Source of the DNA: Chitinophaga rupis
GTDB lineage: Bacteria; Bacteroidota; Bacteroidia; Chitinophagales; Chitinophagaceae
Assembly: GCF_900109685.1 (NCBI RefSeq)
Contig: NZ_FOBB01000002.1
Location: 738,085 to 802,084 of the forward strand
DNA length: 64,000 nucleotides
Direction: 5' to 3'
Shown here: one piece after another, positions 36,277 through 44,895 of the stretch
Position numbering within the stretch: position 1 is the first letter of the stretch
Layout of the letters: each line of letters opens with the position of its first letter
The notes under the pieces: model-generated
Seen by the model: only the letters and a program-made list of their open reading frames with translations
What the model was told of the DNA's origin: nothing
Databases searched by the model: none
Program-made: the position numbers and the translations under genes

Positions 36277-36988
36277 ATAACCACGCACAAAAGGCTGCAA
36301 ACAGGGTGTTAAGAAAGTTCACTACATCATTATTAATATAATGCCTGCGCTCCAAAGAAGCGCCCAGCACAGAATCTGCCAGGTTACCCAGTATGCCTGC
36401 CAGCCCAATAAAAAGGAAATACCTGTTAAAACCAATCCCTAACGCATATACGGCGGCAATGATGAATGCGCCTGCAGCGCCTATCAGCGTACCTTCCAGG
36501 CTCACTACACCATCCAGCCCGCGGATGTCTTTTTTAAAGGTTAATATATTGTAATGATTACGGCCATAGACCATACCCAGCTCAGAAGATAATGTGTCTG
36601 AAGTGGCTGCTGCCAGGCTGGCCGCCAGCATAACATGATACAGGAAAGCATGCGCCGGATGAATAATTGCCATCACCGCCATTAATGCAGCAGTGCCGCC
36701 ATTGGCCAGTACCTGCCAGGCATTCCTGGCCTGGGGATGGGCCCCTTCCGGGTGCAGGCCGGCCTTCACATCTTTCCGGTGCGCTGTAGCCAGCACGCCC
36801 AGCGTAAAAAAAGTTCCCAGCAGCAACAGCCCGTTATATCCTGTACCCGCAAATACCAGGAAGCCCACCACACCGGCAGTGAGTGCAGCCGTGACCGTTA
36901 ATTTCCTGGTGCGGATGCAAATGATAATGACCAGGAGCAGCAGCCCTGTTACAATAAAAACGTCTTTTGTAAATAACATGCAGGGCAA
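36260..36988 (-). CDS. DUF92 integral membrane protein
   Basis: A 242-residue polytopic membrane protein with about six helices. The DUF92 pattern is visible in TRKLTVTAALTAGVVGFLVF, the RNAWQVLANGGTAALMA segment, AATSDTLSSELGMVYGRNHY (with the conserved D-T-x-S-S-E), and GFNRYFLFIGLAGILGNLAD. DUF92 proteins are related to the phytol/dolichol-type lipid kinases and one plant member acts on phytyl phosphate; the bacterial substrate is not known. It is convergent with and overlaps the SRPBCC gene by 17 bp. Confidence 0.88.
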   Translation of the reverse strand: MPCMLFTKDVFIVTGLLLLVIIICIRTRKLTVTAALTAGVVGFLVFAGTGYNGLLLLGTFFTLGVLATAHRKDVKAGLHPEGAHPQARNAWQVLANGGTAALMAVMAIIHPAHAFLYHVMLAASLAAATSDTLSSELGMVYGRNHYNILTFKKDIRGLDGVVSLEGTLIGAAGAFIIAAVYALGIGFNRYFLFIGLAGILGNLADSVLGASLERRHYINNDVVNFLNTLFAAFCAWLFSTLM

Positions 36989-37149
36989 AGCTATATAAAT
37001 ATCATGTGAAGAGCATACAGTTCATATACCGGCATCAGGGCAAGGAATTTGTGGCGATTTCCTGTGGAATTATTATATTCGTAACCAATTGGTTACCTAT
37101 AGAGGCGGTTATACGCCCGTTTATTATCAGACCATAAAAACTTTAACAG

Positions 37150-37620
37150 ATGGCAGCAAATGAAAACAAACCTTTTGCAAAAGCAGAAATGCTCATTCGC
37201 AAACCGGTGAAAGAAGTATTTGATGCGTTTGTGAACCCGGAAGTGATCACTAAGTTCTGGTTCACGCATAGCTCAGGCCCGCTGGTAGCAGGTAAAAAAG
37301 TAGAATGGACCTGGAGCATGTTTAACCTTACGGTACCGGTTTTTGTAAAGTCAGTTACACCTGATAAGGAAATAGTTATGGAGTGGGGTAATGGAGAGGA
37401 TATTACCCTGGTTACCTGGATATTTAAACCGCTGGCCGGGAAGGGCACTTTTGTAAGCGTGGTGAATGAAGGTTTTAAGGGAGATGCTGCAAAAGTGCTG
37501 GCCGCTGTGCGCGACAGCACAGAAGGTTTTACAATAGTGCTGGCCGGTGCAAAGGCATACCTGGAACTTGGAGTGCAGCTAAACCTGGTAGCGGATAAAT
37601 TTCCGGAAGGGCATCATTAG
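37150..37620 (+). CDS. SRPBCC/AHSA1 family protein
   Basis: A 156-residue AHSA1-type START-fold protein. It begins with the family segment MLIRKPVKEVFDAFVNPEVI and TKFWFTHSSGPLVAGKKVEW and contains VMEWGNGEDITLVTWIF and VVNEGFKGD. There is no signal peptide. Proteins of this group bind small hydrophobic ligands or assist chaperones; the specific function is unknown. It precedes the secreted amidohydrolase gene by 65 bp on the same strand. Confidence 0.88.
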   Translation: MAANENKPFAKAEMLIRKPVKEVFDAFVNPEVITKFWFTHSSGPLVAGKKVEWTWSMFNLTVPVFVKSVTPDKEIVMEWGNGEDITLVTWIFKPLAGKGTFVSVVNEGFKGDAAKVLAAVRDSTEGFTIVLAGAKAYLELGVQLNLVADKFPEGHH

Positions 37621-37685
37621 CATTTTTTCACAGTAATGTTGTAAGGGCCGTTAAAACATTTAAATTGCCCTTCAAAACTATTACA

Positions 37686-38924
37686 ATGAAAAAATTATCC
37701 GCCATTCTTTTCGTAATAGCCCTGTATTTGCCAGCCATGGCCCAACCTGGAGCAAACCACCAGGTACTGGCATTAACAGGTGCAAAGATCTATCCTTCCC
37801 CGGGTGCAAAGCCCATTACCGCAGGTGTGGTGCTGGTGCAGGATGGTAAGATCACTGCAGTAGGCAGTGCAAAGACCGTTAAAATACCCTCAGATGCCTT
37901 TGTTATAGACGGTAAGGGAAAAGTGCTGACCGCCGGTTTCTGGAACTGCCATGTGCATTTTATTGAACCTAAATGGCTTCATGCAGACAGCTTGCCTGCT
38001 GCGCAATTAAGCAAACAGCTAAGCGATATGTTTGGCCGTTATGGTTTTACCCATGTGTTTGACCTGGCTGTATTTGACTTCTCAAACCTGTTAGCGCTGC
38101 GTAAAAGAATAACAGCCGGAGAAGTGAGCGGGCCGGCCATAATGAGCGTGGGCGTGCCTTTTACTCCCCCTAACGGAAGCCCCGTTTATATCAGGCCCCT
38201 GAAGCTGCCGGAAATAGGTACACCAGCAGAAGCTACTGCCTATGTGCAGAAGCAGATCCAGGCAGGCGCCGACGGTATAAAAATATGGGCCGCCTCACCC
38301 AACGGCCACGAGGTAGTATCTATGCCGCTGGATGTGGCCCGTGCCGCAGTAAGCGCCGCACATGCGCTGGGCAAGCCGGTATTTGCACACCCTACTTCTG
38401 ATGCCGGCGTTGACATAGCTATTGAAAGTGGCGTAGATATATTGGCGCATGTGGCACCGGATGATCATAGACCCTGGGACACCGCCACCATCCACAATTT
38501 GCTGCGGCATAAAACAGCGCTCATTCCTTCTTTAAAGCTCTTTAAATGGGAGCTGCTAAGAATAGGGCTTCCTTTGGACAATGGCAACCTGATAGCCACT
38601 GCCTTACAGCAGGCCGGCTCTTATGTAAAAGCAGGCGGTGAAATATTGTTTGGTACAGATGTAGGCTACGTAACAGATTATTCCACCACCGATGAATTTG
38701 ACTTTCTTGCACAGGCAGGTTTTAGCTTTGACCAGATCCTGACCGCCCTCACAACAGCGCCTGCTAAAAAATTCGGGCTGGGCGCACAAACGGGCCGTGT
38801 TGCAGTAGGTATGGATGCTGACCTTGTGTTGCTGGAAGCAGATCCTGCAACGGATAGTAAAAGGTTTGCAGACGTAGCATGTACAATTGCCAAAGGGAAA
38901 ATAATTTACCAGGCAGGCAAATAA
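37686..38924 (+). CDS. Secreted amidohydrolase family protein
   Basis: A metal-dependent amidohydrolase of 412 residues with signal peptide (MKKLSAILFVIALYLPAMAQ); the ATG 21 bp upstream is rejected because it lies outside the signal. The metal ligands are the HxH in FWNCHVHFIE, the strand-6 His in GKPVFAHPTSDAG, another His in DILAHVAPDDH, and the catalytic Asp in ILFGTDVGYVTDYS. The C-terminus has GRVAVGMDADLVLLEADP, typical of the imidazolonepropionase/prolidase-like amidohydrolases. It acts in the periplasm on an unknown amide or cyclic imide. A strong bidirectional terminator follows. Confidence 0.9.
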   Translation: MKKLSAILFVIALYLPAMAQPGANHQVLALTGAKIYPSPGAKPITAGVVLVQDGKITAVGSAKTVKIPSDAFVIDGKGKVLTAGFWNCHVHFIEPKWLHADSLPAAQLSKQLSDMFGRYGFTHVFDLAVFDFSNLLALRKRITAGEVSGPAIMSVGVPFTPPNGSPVYIRPLKLPEIGTPAEATAYVQKQIQAGADGIKIWAASPNGHEVVSMPLDVARAAVSAAHALGKPVFAHPTSDAGVDIAIESGVDILAHVAPDDHRPWDTATIHNLLRHKTALIPSLKLFKWELLRIGLPLDNGNLIATALQQAGSYVKAGGEILFGTDVGYVTDYSTTDEFDFLAQAGFSFDQILTALTTAPAKKFGLGAQTGRVAVGMDADLVLLEADPATDSKRFADVACTIAKGKIIYQAGK

Positions 38925-38927
38925 AAA

Positions 38928-38955
38928 AACCTGTTTGCCATTTGGCAAACAGGTT
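38928..38955. terminator. Bidirectional intrinsic terminator
   Basis: CCTGTTTGCC (38930-38939) and GGCAAACAGG (38944-38953) form a perfect 10-bp stem with a 4-nt loop, extended by AA/TT and with A/T runs on both sides. It separates the convergent amidohydrolase and DUF1801 genes. Confidence 0.85.
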
Positions 38956-38980
38956 CCTTTTGTTATTGTAGCAATAAACC

Positions 38981-39364
38981 TTACTTCTTTTTAGCCATTG
39001 CCTTTTCCTTATTTTCCTGCATGCGTGCCCGCACGATCTTTTTGATCAGCGCTACCGGTAAGGGTGCATCCGGCTCAAAATGAATGGTAGCGCCGGATAC
39101 CTTTAGTCCCTTCAGCTCCGCCTTCATGGCGGCAACCAGCGGAGGGCTCATTACATACAGGCTGCAGTATTGCTTGTTGGCGCCAATACCTACCAGCATG
39201 TAATAATACTTAAAGCAGGGGATCTGGTAGCTGATCATTTCCTGTGCTTCCGGTGCTAGGGATTGAATAAGCGCCCGCAGCTTTTCCAGCGTACCCCTGA
39301 AGTGCTGGGGTACGCTGGCTATATATTCATCTGTATCTTTAGGCGCTACAGTATTTCCGCGCAT
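38981..39364 (-). CDS. DUF1801 domain protein (YdhG/iron-chaperone-like)
   Basis: A 127-residue cytoplasmic protein with the DUF1801 pattern. It starts TDEYIASVPQHFRGTLEKLR, followed by EAQEMISYQIPCFKYYYMLV and CSLYVMSPPLVAAMKAELKG, and ends in a basic tail (KEKAMAKKK). The fold resembles the bacterial frataxin-like YdhG group, but function is not proven. It lies 5 bp downstream of the SRPBCC gene on the same strand, so the two form a small operon of stress- or DNA-damage-like small proteins often seen together in Bacteroidota. Confidence 0.9.
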   Translation of the reverse strand: MRGNTVAPKDTDEYIASVPQHFRGTLEKLRALIQSLAPEAQEMISYQIPCFKYYYMLVGIGANKQYCSLYVMSPPLVAAMKAELKGLKVSGATIHFEPDAPLPVALIKKIVRARMQENKEKAMAKKK

Positions 39365-39369
39365 AGGTG

Positions 39370-39810
39370 CTAATTATTTTCTGCCAGCGTTTTTACACGA
39401 TCCAGCGCTTTGGGGAAGGTTTGCTGAAAGTAGTCCTTATATTGCTCCGTAATATCCATGTCAACGGTGAGCTCTGTTTGCCCATCCACAGTTTTAAGCG
39501 TGTAGTTCTCATGAGAGCCGGCCCATTCCTTTACGCCCGGGCTTTCCATATCTTCCACGCCATTTTTCACAAAACCCAGGTGCTTTATAGACATATATTC
39601 ATTGGGAATGTTCTCTGCAATGGTAGATACCATCCCCTCGTTCTTATGATCCAGGAACAATACCTTACTGCCCTTTTTCCAGTCGGTTTCTGCGCGGGAG
39701 CCTTCGCTGAATACGGAGGTCCAGTCGCGGTAAGAGGCATCGTTCCAGAGTATGTTCCATACTTTTTCGCGGGGTGCGTTCACAGCAATTTTGAATACTT
39801 GTTTTTCCAT
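39370..39810 (-). CDS. SRPBCC domain-containing protein (AHSA1-like)
   Basis: A 146-residue START-fold protein beginning KQVFKIAVNAPREKVWNILW, with NDASYRDWTSVFSEGSRAET and a DWKKGSKVLFLDHKNEGMVS core, and ending PKALDRVKTLAENN. Such proteins are paired with DUF1801 genes in many Bacteroidota genomes, as here (5-bp gap). The binding partner is unknown. The upstream region 39811-40013 is AT-rich and should hold the promoter. Confidence 0.9.
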   Translation of the reverse strand: MEKQVFKIAVNAPREKVWNILWNDASYRDWTSVFSEGSRAETDWKKGSKVLFLDHKNEGMVSTIAENIPNEYMSIKHLGFVKNGVEDMESPGVKEWAGSHENYTLKTVDGQTELTVDMDITEQYKDYFQQTFPKALDRVKTLAENN

Positions 39811-40013
39811 GGTTTGAGGTTTTTAAGTAATCAATATTCTAATACAGGTTAAATGATATGTAGCAAAGATGCAACTCTTTTATATTATCCCCGAGGGGTA
39901 ATAGCGACTATTAAAGGGGTAAATTCCGTCATCGTTATTGCAGCAGCATGTGCCTGTCTGGTTTTTTTATAAATTTACCGCAGAAGCGATCACCACTAAA
40001 TTACAGCCTGCAT

Positions 40014-40355
40014 ATGCCTTACAACGAACAACTGGCCATACGTATAAGAAAAGCGCTGGCCGGGCAGCCTGCCCTGGAAGAAAAGAAAATGATGGGAGGA
40101 CTTACTTTTATGGTAGATGGAAAAATGTGCGTAGGCATCATGAAAGATGAGCTGATGTGCCGTATAGATCCAATGGAATATGCGGAGGCGCTGCAAAGGA
40201 AAGGCTGCCATGAAATGGCCTTTACCGGCAGGCCTTTGAAGGGTTTTGTGCTGATAGCTGCAGAGGGCATGCAGGCAGCCGCAGACTTTAATTACTGGAT
40301 CCGGCGCGCACTGGCATATAATAAGGTCGTACCTGCAGCCAAGCGGAAAAAGTAA
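40014..40355 (+). CDS. TfoX/Sxy family protein (N-terminal domain only)
   Basis: A 113-residue protein starting MPYNEQLAIRIRKALAGQPA; the upstream in-frame ATG at 39948 adds 22 residues that do not resemble the family, so the later start is chosen. The TfoX_N pattern is seen in EEKKMMGGLTFMVDGKMCVG and the basic C-terminus. In gamma-proteobacteria TfoX is a competence regulator, but single-domain TfoX_N proteins in Bacteroidota have no known role. It is a single gene with about 258 bp of featureless DNA behind it. Confidence 0.85.
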   Translation: MPYNEQLAIRIRKALAGQPALEEKKMMGGLTFMVDGKMCVGIMKDELMCRIDPMEYAEALQRKGCHEMAFTGRPLKGFVLIAAEGMQAAADFNYWIRRALAYNKVVPAAKRKK

Positions 40356-40613
40356 GCAGCTCCCTAACTGGTACAGGCAGGTTTAGGGCATTGGCCCGGC
40401 CGGAAGGGCAAGCGGTGCTACCCGTACCAGTGCCTGGTCCCAAGATTATTGCTGAATTTCAAAAAAAGATGTATCTTAATCTTCAGTTAAGATCAACCGA
40501 CTTACATTTAACTCCTGTTTCTATTACGCTGAGCATCCAATTCCTCTCCTATTATCCGAATACATTTTACGGAAAAAGTGTACATAGTTAATTATTAAAT
40601 CCCCGATCCCGCT

Positions 40614-41216
40614 ATGAAACGTATTGTGGTATATGCAATGCTGTACCTGCTGCACACAGCTTTTGTCAATGCCCAGACAATGCAGCCTTACTCTGTGGAT
40701 ATTGCCACTCCCGGCTCTTTTTATGCATTACAAAAACAACCTTTATGGTGCTGGGCTGCCTGTAATCAAATGGTGCTGAATGCAGTGGGCATCCCGGAAA
40801 CACAGGAAAAGCAGGTGCTAAAGCTTTTTGGGCAGCTGGTGAACCGCGGCGCCGGCGGAAACTATGAGCTGGCGCGTATGCCCCTGGGCGGGCGTTATGA
40901 GAATGAAGCAGGTGAAACCGTGAATGTACGCGTATACATTTCCTACGGCCGTTTTAATGACCCCTTAGTGATCATTGATCATCTTAAAAAAGATATTCCA
41001 CTGGTGATGGCCACCAAAATGCACGGGCGTGTTTGTGTAGGGGCTGATTATATTACGGATGGCCGCACCTGTAAAATAACGAAGCTACGTTTGCTGGATC
41101 CTGCCGGCCCGTCGGAGCAGGTGATCGAGTATACTATGCAACAGTTCAGGGACGAAGGATTGATAGGTTTTATGACCATTGATCTGCAGCCCGATTATAC
41201 AACCATCAACAAATAA
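40614..41216 (+). CDS. Secreted papain-like cysteine peptidase
   Basis: A 200-residue secreted protein with signal peptide (VYAMLYLLHTAFVNAQ). The papain-like catalytic centre is QPLWCWAACNQMVLN, with Cys46 in the WCWAA context typical of the AvrRpt2/C39-like family. A His occurs in HGRVCVGADYITDG and an Asp in LLDPAGPSEQV, which fit the usual order Cys-His-Asp, although the strand around the His lacks the common GHxVVV pattern. It is probably an export or periplasmic peptidase of unknown target. A hairpin terminator follows the stop. Confidence 0.8.
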   Translation: MKRIVVYAMLYLLHTAFVNAQTMQPYSVDIATPGSFYALQKQPLWCWAACNQMVLNAVGIPETQEKQVLKLFGQLVNRGAGGNYELARMPLGGRYENEAGETVNVRVYISYGRFNDPLVIIDHLKKDIPLVMATKMHGRVCVGADYITDGRTCKITKLRLLDPAGPSEQVIEYTMQQFRDEGLIGFMTIDLQPDYTTINK

Positions 41217-41218
41217 GT

Positions 41219-41260
41219 CAAGGGCAGCCTGGAGTATGTAAATTACTGCAGGCGCCCTTG
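41219..41260. terminator. Hairpin between convergent genes
   Basis: CAAGGGC-A-GCCTGGAGTA pairs with TACTGCAGGC-GCCCTTG (41244-41260), with one bulge. It lies between the peptidase and aldo/keto reductase stops, where both transcripts should end. Confidence 0.6.
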
Positions 41261-41283
41261 CACAAAACAACTAACCTCAATTG

Positions 41284-42285
41284 TTATTTATCTATCAGCT
41301 TCATGGATCCTTCCAGGTAACGCTCACCTGATACCGGGTAACGTTCCAGCAGCCCGTTAATAGCAGCAAGATCAGCGGCGGAAAGTGTTACGTTAACAGC
41401 GCCCGCATTATCTTCCAGGTACTTGCGTTGTTTAGTGCCGGGAATGGGAATAATGTCCTGGCCCTGCGCCAATACCCAGGCCAGCGCCAATTGAGCCAGC
41501 GTACAGTTCTTATCCTTTGCAATAGCGGTAAGCTCCTGTGTCAGGGACTGATTATTAGCCAGGTTATTACCGGTAAAGCGGGGCAGCTGTTTGCGGAAAT
41601 CACTGTCCGGCAGGGATTGTATATCCATGGCATTGGTAATGAACCCTCTGCCAAGCGGGGAGTAGGGTACCAGGGAAATGCCCAGCTCACGAAGCGTGGG
41701 TAAAATATTGTCTTCCACATCCCGCGTCATTAAGGAGTATTCTGATTGCAGCGCTGTAATGGGATGCACGGCATGGGCCCTGCGGATGGTAGCGGCAGAT
41801 GCTTCGCTTAAGCCCAGGTAACGTACCTTGCCGGCTTTCACCAGCTCAGCCATCGCCCCTGCGGTTTCCTCAATAGGTACCTGTGGATCTACACGGTGCG
41901 TGTAATACAGATCAATGGTATCTATTTTCAGTCTTTTAAGACTGTTGTCTACTGCAGTTCTTACCCATTCAGGCGATCCGTCAAAATATATATTGGGGCT
42001 GCCGCTGATCCCGGTTTGCCCATCCCGGGAGCGGAACCCGAACTTAGTGGCAATAAATATTTTGTTACGATTGGGCACCAGTACATTGGAGATGAGCTTT
42101 TCATTTTCTCCGTTGCCATACATATCGGCAGTGTCCCAGAAATTAATGCCCAGGTCTAATGCCCGGTTTAAAGTAGCAATGCTTTCCGTATCATTCCTGT
42201 CGCCATAAAAGGCGCTCATACCCATACATCCTAACCCGATTGCGGATACTTGCTCTTGCGTGGTTCCCAGTTTCCTGTATTGCAT
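41284..42285 (-). CDS. Aldo/keto reductase
   Basis: A 333-residue TIM-barrel NADPH-dependent reductase of the YajO/AKR13-like group. The N-terminus is [20 protein letters not shown]. The catalytic tetrad is visible as D ([19 protein letters not shown]), Y in the same segment, K ([12 protein letters not shown]) and H ([15 protein letters not shown]). The NADPH-binding C-terminal part includes [19 protein letters not shown]. It reduces an aldehyde or ketone, substrate unknown. Upstream lies a 521-bp repeat-rich region, so it is a monocistronic gene. Confidence 0.94.
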   Translation of the reverse strand: MQYRKLGTTQEQVSAIGLGCMGMSAFYGDRNDTESIATLNRALDLGINFWDTADMYGNGENEKLISNVLVPNRNKIFIATKFGFRSRDGQTGISGSPNIYFDGSPEWVRTAVDNSLKRLKIDTIDLYYTHRVDPQVPIEETAGAMAELVKAGKVRYLGLSEASAATIRRAHAVHPITALQSEYSLMTRDVEDNILPTLRELGISLVPYSPLGRGFITNAMDIQSLPDSDFRKQLPRFTGNNLANNQSLTQELTAIAKDKNCTLAQLALAWVLAQGQDIIPIPGTKQRKYLEDNAGAVNVTLSAADLAAINGLLERYPVSGERYLEGSMKLIDK

Positions 42286-42382
42286 AAATGAATGTATTTA
42301 GAAGCTCAAAAGTAATCCGCTTGTGATTTACAGCGCTTAAACTATTCAAACAAAAGCTTACAAATTTCAAACAGGCAAACAG

Positions 42383-42440
42383 GCTAAAAGCTAAAAGCCA
42401 AAAGCTAAAAGCGAAAAGCCCAATGCCAAACGCTAAAAGC
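42383..42440. repeat. Heptamer tandem repeat GCTAAAA
   Basis: Eight 7-bp units of GCTAAAA with variants GCCAAAA, GCGAAAA, GCCCAAT and GCCAAAC run from 42383 to 42438. Such simple heptamer tracts are common between genes in Bacteroidota. Confidence 0.85.
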
Positions 42441-42494
42441 TGTTGTCCAGCCGGGTTTCTCAGCATCACTACCTGCCGGTTCGCTCAGTTGCTG

Positions 42495-42632
42495 CCGGAG
42501 GTGCAAACGAAAGGACCTTTGCCCGGCGTCACACGCTTGATAACGCATAATATATCTAACCGCGCTGATACGATTATCCAACGTCAGATATTTATTCAAA
42601 CAGGCGGGCGCAGTCCGTCGTTGCACCTCCGG
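42495..42632 (-). repeat. Copy 4 of the dispersed structured repeat (138 bp)
   Basis: The element is bounded by a perfect 12-bp terminal inverted repeat CCGGAGGTGCAA / TTGCACCTCCGG. Read on the minus strand it carries the family blocks TGCGCCCGCCTGTT, ATCGTATCAGC, ATCAAGCG and GACGCCGGGCAAAG in the same order and spacing as the three tandem copies near 56.5 kb, but its arms have a different sequence. Confidence 0.75.
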
Positions 42633-42806
42633 TGGAAGGCCACTCCATCACTAAAAACAACAGAAAGCTAAATTGATCAATTCATTTGCAAAATCGATAT
42701 TGCACTGGGCTTCGCAGAAAAAATTTTATGAAAATAAAAAGGATTGGCTTATATTTCATAAGATCGCTGTACTCATCAAACTCCCGAATGAAAAACCCGA
42801 AATCAA

Positions 42807-43568
42807 ATGAAATTTCCTCTTAAAAACTCCATTATCTCCGGTGCAGTAAGCATGCTTTTACTTTCTGCCTGTAGCAAAACATCACTTGTTACACCCGACG
42901 ACGTACCAGGCACTAATGAACTGTCTGTAAACAAAGGCGTAAAGGTACAGGCTGTACAGCCCGTGGGCACCGTGGTATACACCAGCAACGGTTATACGCT
43001 TACCTTTACCAACAATGACGGTACCTTTGATACTGCGGAATATCAACGGTTGATCAACACTTTCTTCACCGTTTATCCAAAGTTGCTAAATCGTTTTTAT
43101 ACCGGCGCTACAAAGCAGGTGAAGTTTGTTATAGACCCGAACTACACCGGCGTAGCCTACACATCGGGCGATGTTACTACCTTCAGTGCTGCCTGGTTCC
43201 ATAGCCACCCGGAAGACATTGACGTAGTTACCCACGAAGTAATGCACATTGTGCAGCATTACACCGGTGGCACGCCTGGCTGGCTAACAGAAGGGATCGC
43301 CGATTATGCACGTTACAAATTTGGTGTAAATAACGGTCCTGCCGGTTGGTCATTACCGGCCTGGAATGCTTCGCAAAACTACACGGATGCCTATCGTGTA
43401 ACCGCCCGCTTCCTGGCCTGGCTGGAGCTGCATGTACGTAGCACTATTGTTAATGATCTGAACACAGCATGCCGTAACAAAACTTACACCAGCAATACCT
43501 GGAACCAGCTAACGGGTAAATCCGTTGACCAGCTGTGGTCCGATTATTCACAAAACCCTGCATTATAA
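42807..43568 (+). CDS. Basic secretory protein-like metallopeptidase lipoprotein
   Basis: A 253-residue lipoprotein (MLLLSACSKT, Cys22) with a zinc-peptidase motif H143-E144-x-x-H147 in THEVMHIVQHYTGGTPGWL, then the third-ligand glutamate E162 in TEGIADYARYKFG. The order and the WLTEGIADY segment match the plant basic secretory protein family (PF04450-like), a gluzincin-type fold. It should act on the cell surface or in the periplasm on protein or peptidoglycan-like substrates. It is followed after 180 bp by a related gene with the same layout, suggesting an old duplication. Confidence 0.82.
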   Translation: MKFPLKNSIISGAVSMLLLSACSKTSLVTPDDVPGTNELSVNKGVKVQAVQPVGTVVYTSNGYTLTFTNNDGTFDTAEYQRLINTFFTVYPKLLNRFYTGATKQVKFVIDPNYTGVAYTSGDVTTFSAAWFHSHPEDIDVVTHEVMHIVQHYTGGTPGWLTEGIADYARYKFGVNNGPAGWSLPAWNASQNYTDAYRVTARFLAWLELHVRSTIVNDLNTACRNKTYTSNTWNQLTGKSVDQLWSDYSQNPAL

Positions 43569-43749
43569 CAGTAATTAAAAATTTGAGCTGAGCACATTAG
43601 CGTTGCTATTCTATTCACTCATCAGGGAGCGATGAGCAGCAGGTCCACTTTAAGCAGCGCTATTTATTTCCACGAACCGTACCCACGGCTGTTGTAACCC
43701 GGCAGCCGCAGACACCCGTTTTTATTTTTCATTATTTAAACTAAACCGC

Positions 43750-44706
43750 ATGAACTTACAATCGTTCAGGACCAGCACTATGCTAAGTATTTCTGTTCTG
43801 TTATTTTCTTTACTAAGCTCCTGTGGCAAGGAGGATAATATTTCCATGCCAGCCACTAAGGACGCTGCTGTTAAATCCTCTGTCAAAGCCGCAGTGGCAG
43901 CGCCGCCGGCTACCTGGCAGGAGCATTGGTTTGAGCATGTGCAGCTCTTAAACCGTAAATTCTATGATGATGATGTTGCCGTGTATTTTGATAATGATGT
44001 AAGCAGCAGCGTTACCTGGCCCAATACTTATATGGGCGATGTATGGCGCTACACCAAAGGCTTATACGGCTCCTTTGGCTCAGACCCGCGTTTGTTTGCC
44101 ATTTTCCATACCGGCAAGTACAGCGGCGGCCATCCCTCCACTTATTTTGACGCAAGCCATGATAACCGCAACGTAATAGATGTAGGATCCAACAGTACCA
44201 GCGCCTGGTTATCCGGTACCGGCAACGACCTGGATATTACCACGCACGAAGTAGCGCACATTGTGGAAGGCGCTTCCAAAGGTTATCATAACTCCCCGGC
44301 CTTTGGCATCTGGGGCGATAGTAAATGGGCAGAGATCTTTATTTACGATGTATATAAAGGTTTGGGCAGAACAGCTGATGCTACCCGCTGGTATAACCTG
44401 GTGATCAATGGTTCGGATAACTTTCCCCGCGCCGGTACGCAATGGTTCAAGAACTGGTTCTATCCCATTTACCAGCTGGGCGGCTCTGCAGGGTTAAATA
44501 AATATTTCACTTTGCTGGCGCAATATTTTCCGAAGAATGGGCAGGACTATTCCCGTGCTATGAACATGGGCGAGTTTGTACATTTCTGGAGCGGCGCAGT
44601 AGGCCGTAACCTGAAAGCGCAGGCTACTACCGCTTTCGGTTGGACCTCCACCTACGAAACGCAGTTTAACCAGGCACGTGCTACCTTTCCGGGTATCACT
44701 TATTAA
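43750..44706 (+). CDS. Basic secretory protein-like metallopeptidase lipoprotein (second)
   Basis: A 318-residue lipoprotein (LLSSCGKED, Cys25) with the zinc motif H166-E167-x-x-H170 in TTHEVAHIVEGASKGYH and a likely third ligand E195 in SKWAEIFIYDVYKGLG. It is about 65 residues longer than the preceding gene; the length difference lies before and after the motif. The third-ligand region (KWAEIFIYD) differs from the WLTEGIADY of its neighbour, so substrate or stability may differ. A strong terminator follows at 44746-44786. Confidence 0.75.
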   Translation: MNLQSFRTSTMLSISVLLFSLLSSCGKEDNISMPATKDAAVKSSVKAAVAAPPATWQEHWFEHVQLLNRKFYDDDVAVYFDNDVSSSVTWPNTYMGDVWRYTKGLYGSFGSDPRLFAIFHTGKYSGGHPSTYFDASHDNRNVIDVGSNSTSAWLSGTGNDLDITTHEVAHIVEGASKGYHNSPAFGIWGDSKWAEIFIYDVYKGLGRTADATRWYNLVINGSDNFPRAGTQWFKNWFYPIYQLGGSAGLNKYFTLLAQYFPKNGQDYSRAMNMGEFVHFWSGAVGRNLKAQATTAFGWTSTYETQFNQARATFPGITY

Positions 44707-44745
44707 TGTGTTGATGTGTTAATATGCTGATTGTTAATTAATGAC

Positions 44746-44786
44746 GGCTGGCGCCCATTGTATAAATGGGCGCCAGCCGCTTTTTT
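44746..44786 (+). terminator. Strong intrinsic terminator
   Basis: GGCTGGCGCCCATT (44746-44759) pairs perfectly with AATGGGCGCCAGCC (44765-44778), with a 5-nt loop, and is followed by GC and six T residues. Confidence 0.95.
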
Positions 44787-44830
44787 GTGGTGATGGCGGA
44801 AGGTGAGAGGTACCTACCCAAATGGGGAGG

Positions 44831-44885
44831 GTACAGGGACTGCACAGGGAGTGCACAGGGACTACACAGGGAGTGCACGGGGAAC
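44831..44885. repeat. 11-bp minisatellite (five units)
   Basis: Five 11-bp units of the form GCACAGGGACT run head to tail, with alternate units ending in ACT or AGT. They lie between the peptidase terminator and the alkene reductase stop, outside any gene. Confidence 0.85.
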
Positions 44886-44895
44886 AAGGCTGTGA

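Larger units (their letters stand above)
42286..42806. other. Repeat-bearing intergenic region
   Basis: About 520 bp without a gene. It contains the promoter of the aldo/keto reductase, a heptamer tandem repeat (42383-42440) and a structured element of the dispersed repeat family (42495-42632). The AT-rich stretch 42680-42800 should hold the promoter of the first metallopeptidase gene. Short frames here are not supported. Confidence 0.6.

Noticed and set aside
40391..40591. 66-codon plus-strand frame between tfoX-like and peptidase genes
   Set aside because: It has no recognisable pattern and spans the presumed promoter of the peptidase gene.
42423..42671. 82-codon plus-strand frame and overlapping minus-strand frames
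   Set aside because: They cross the structured repeat and heptamer tract and resemble nothing.
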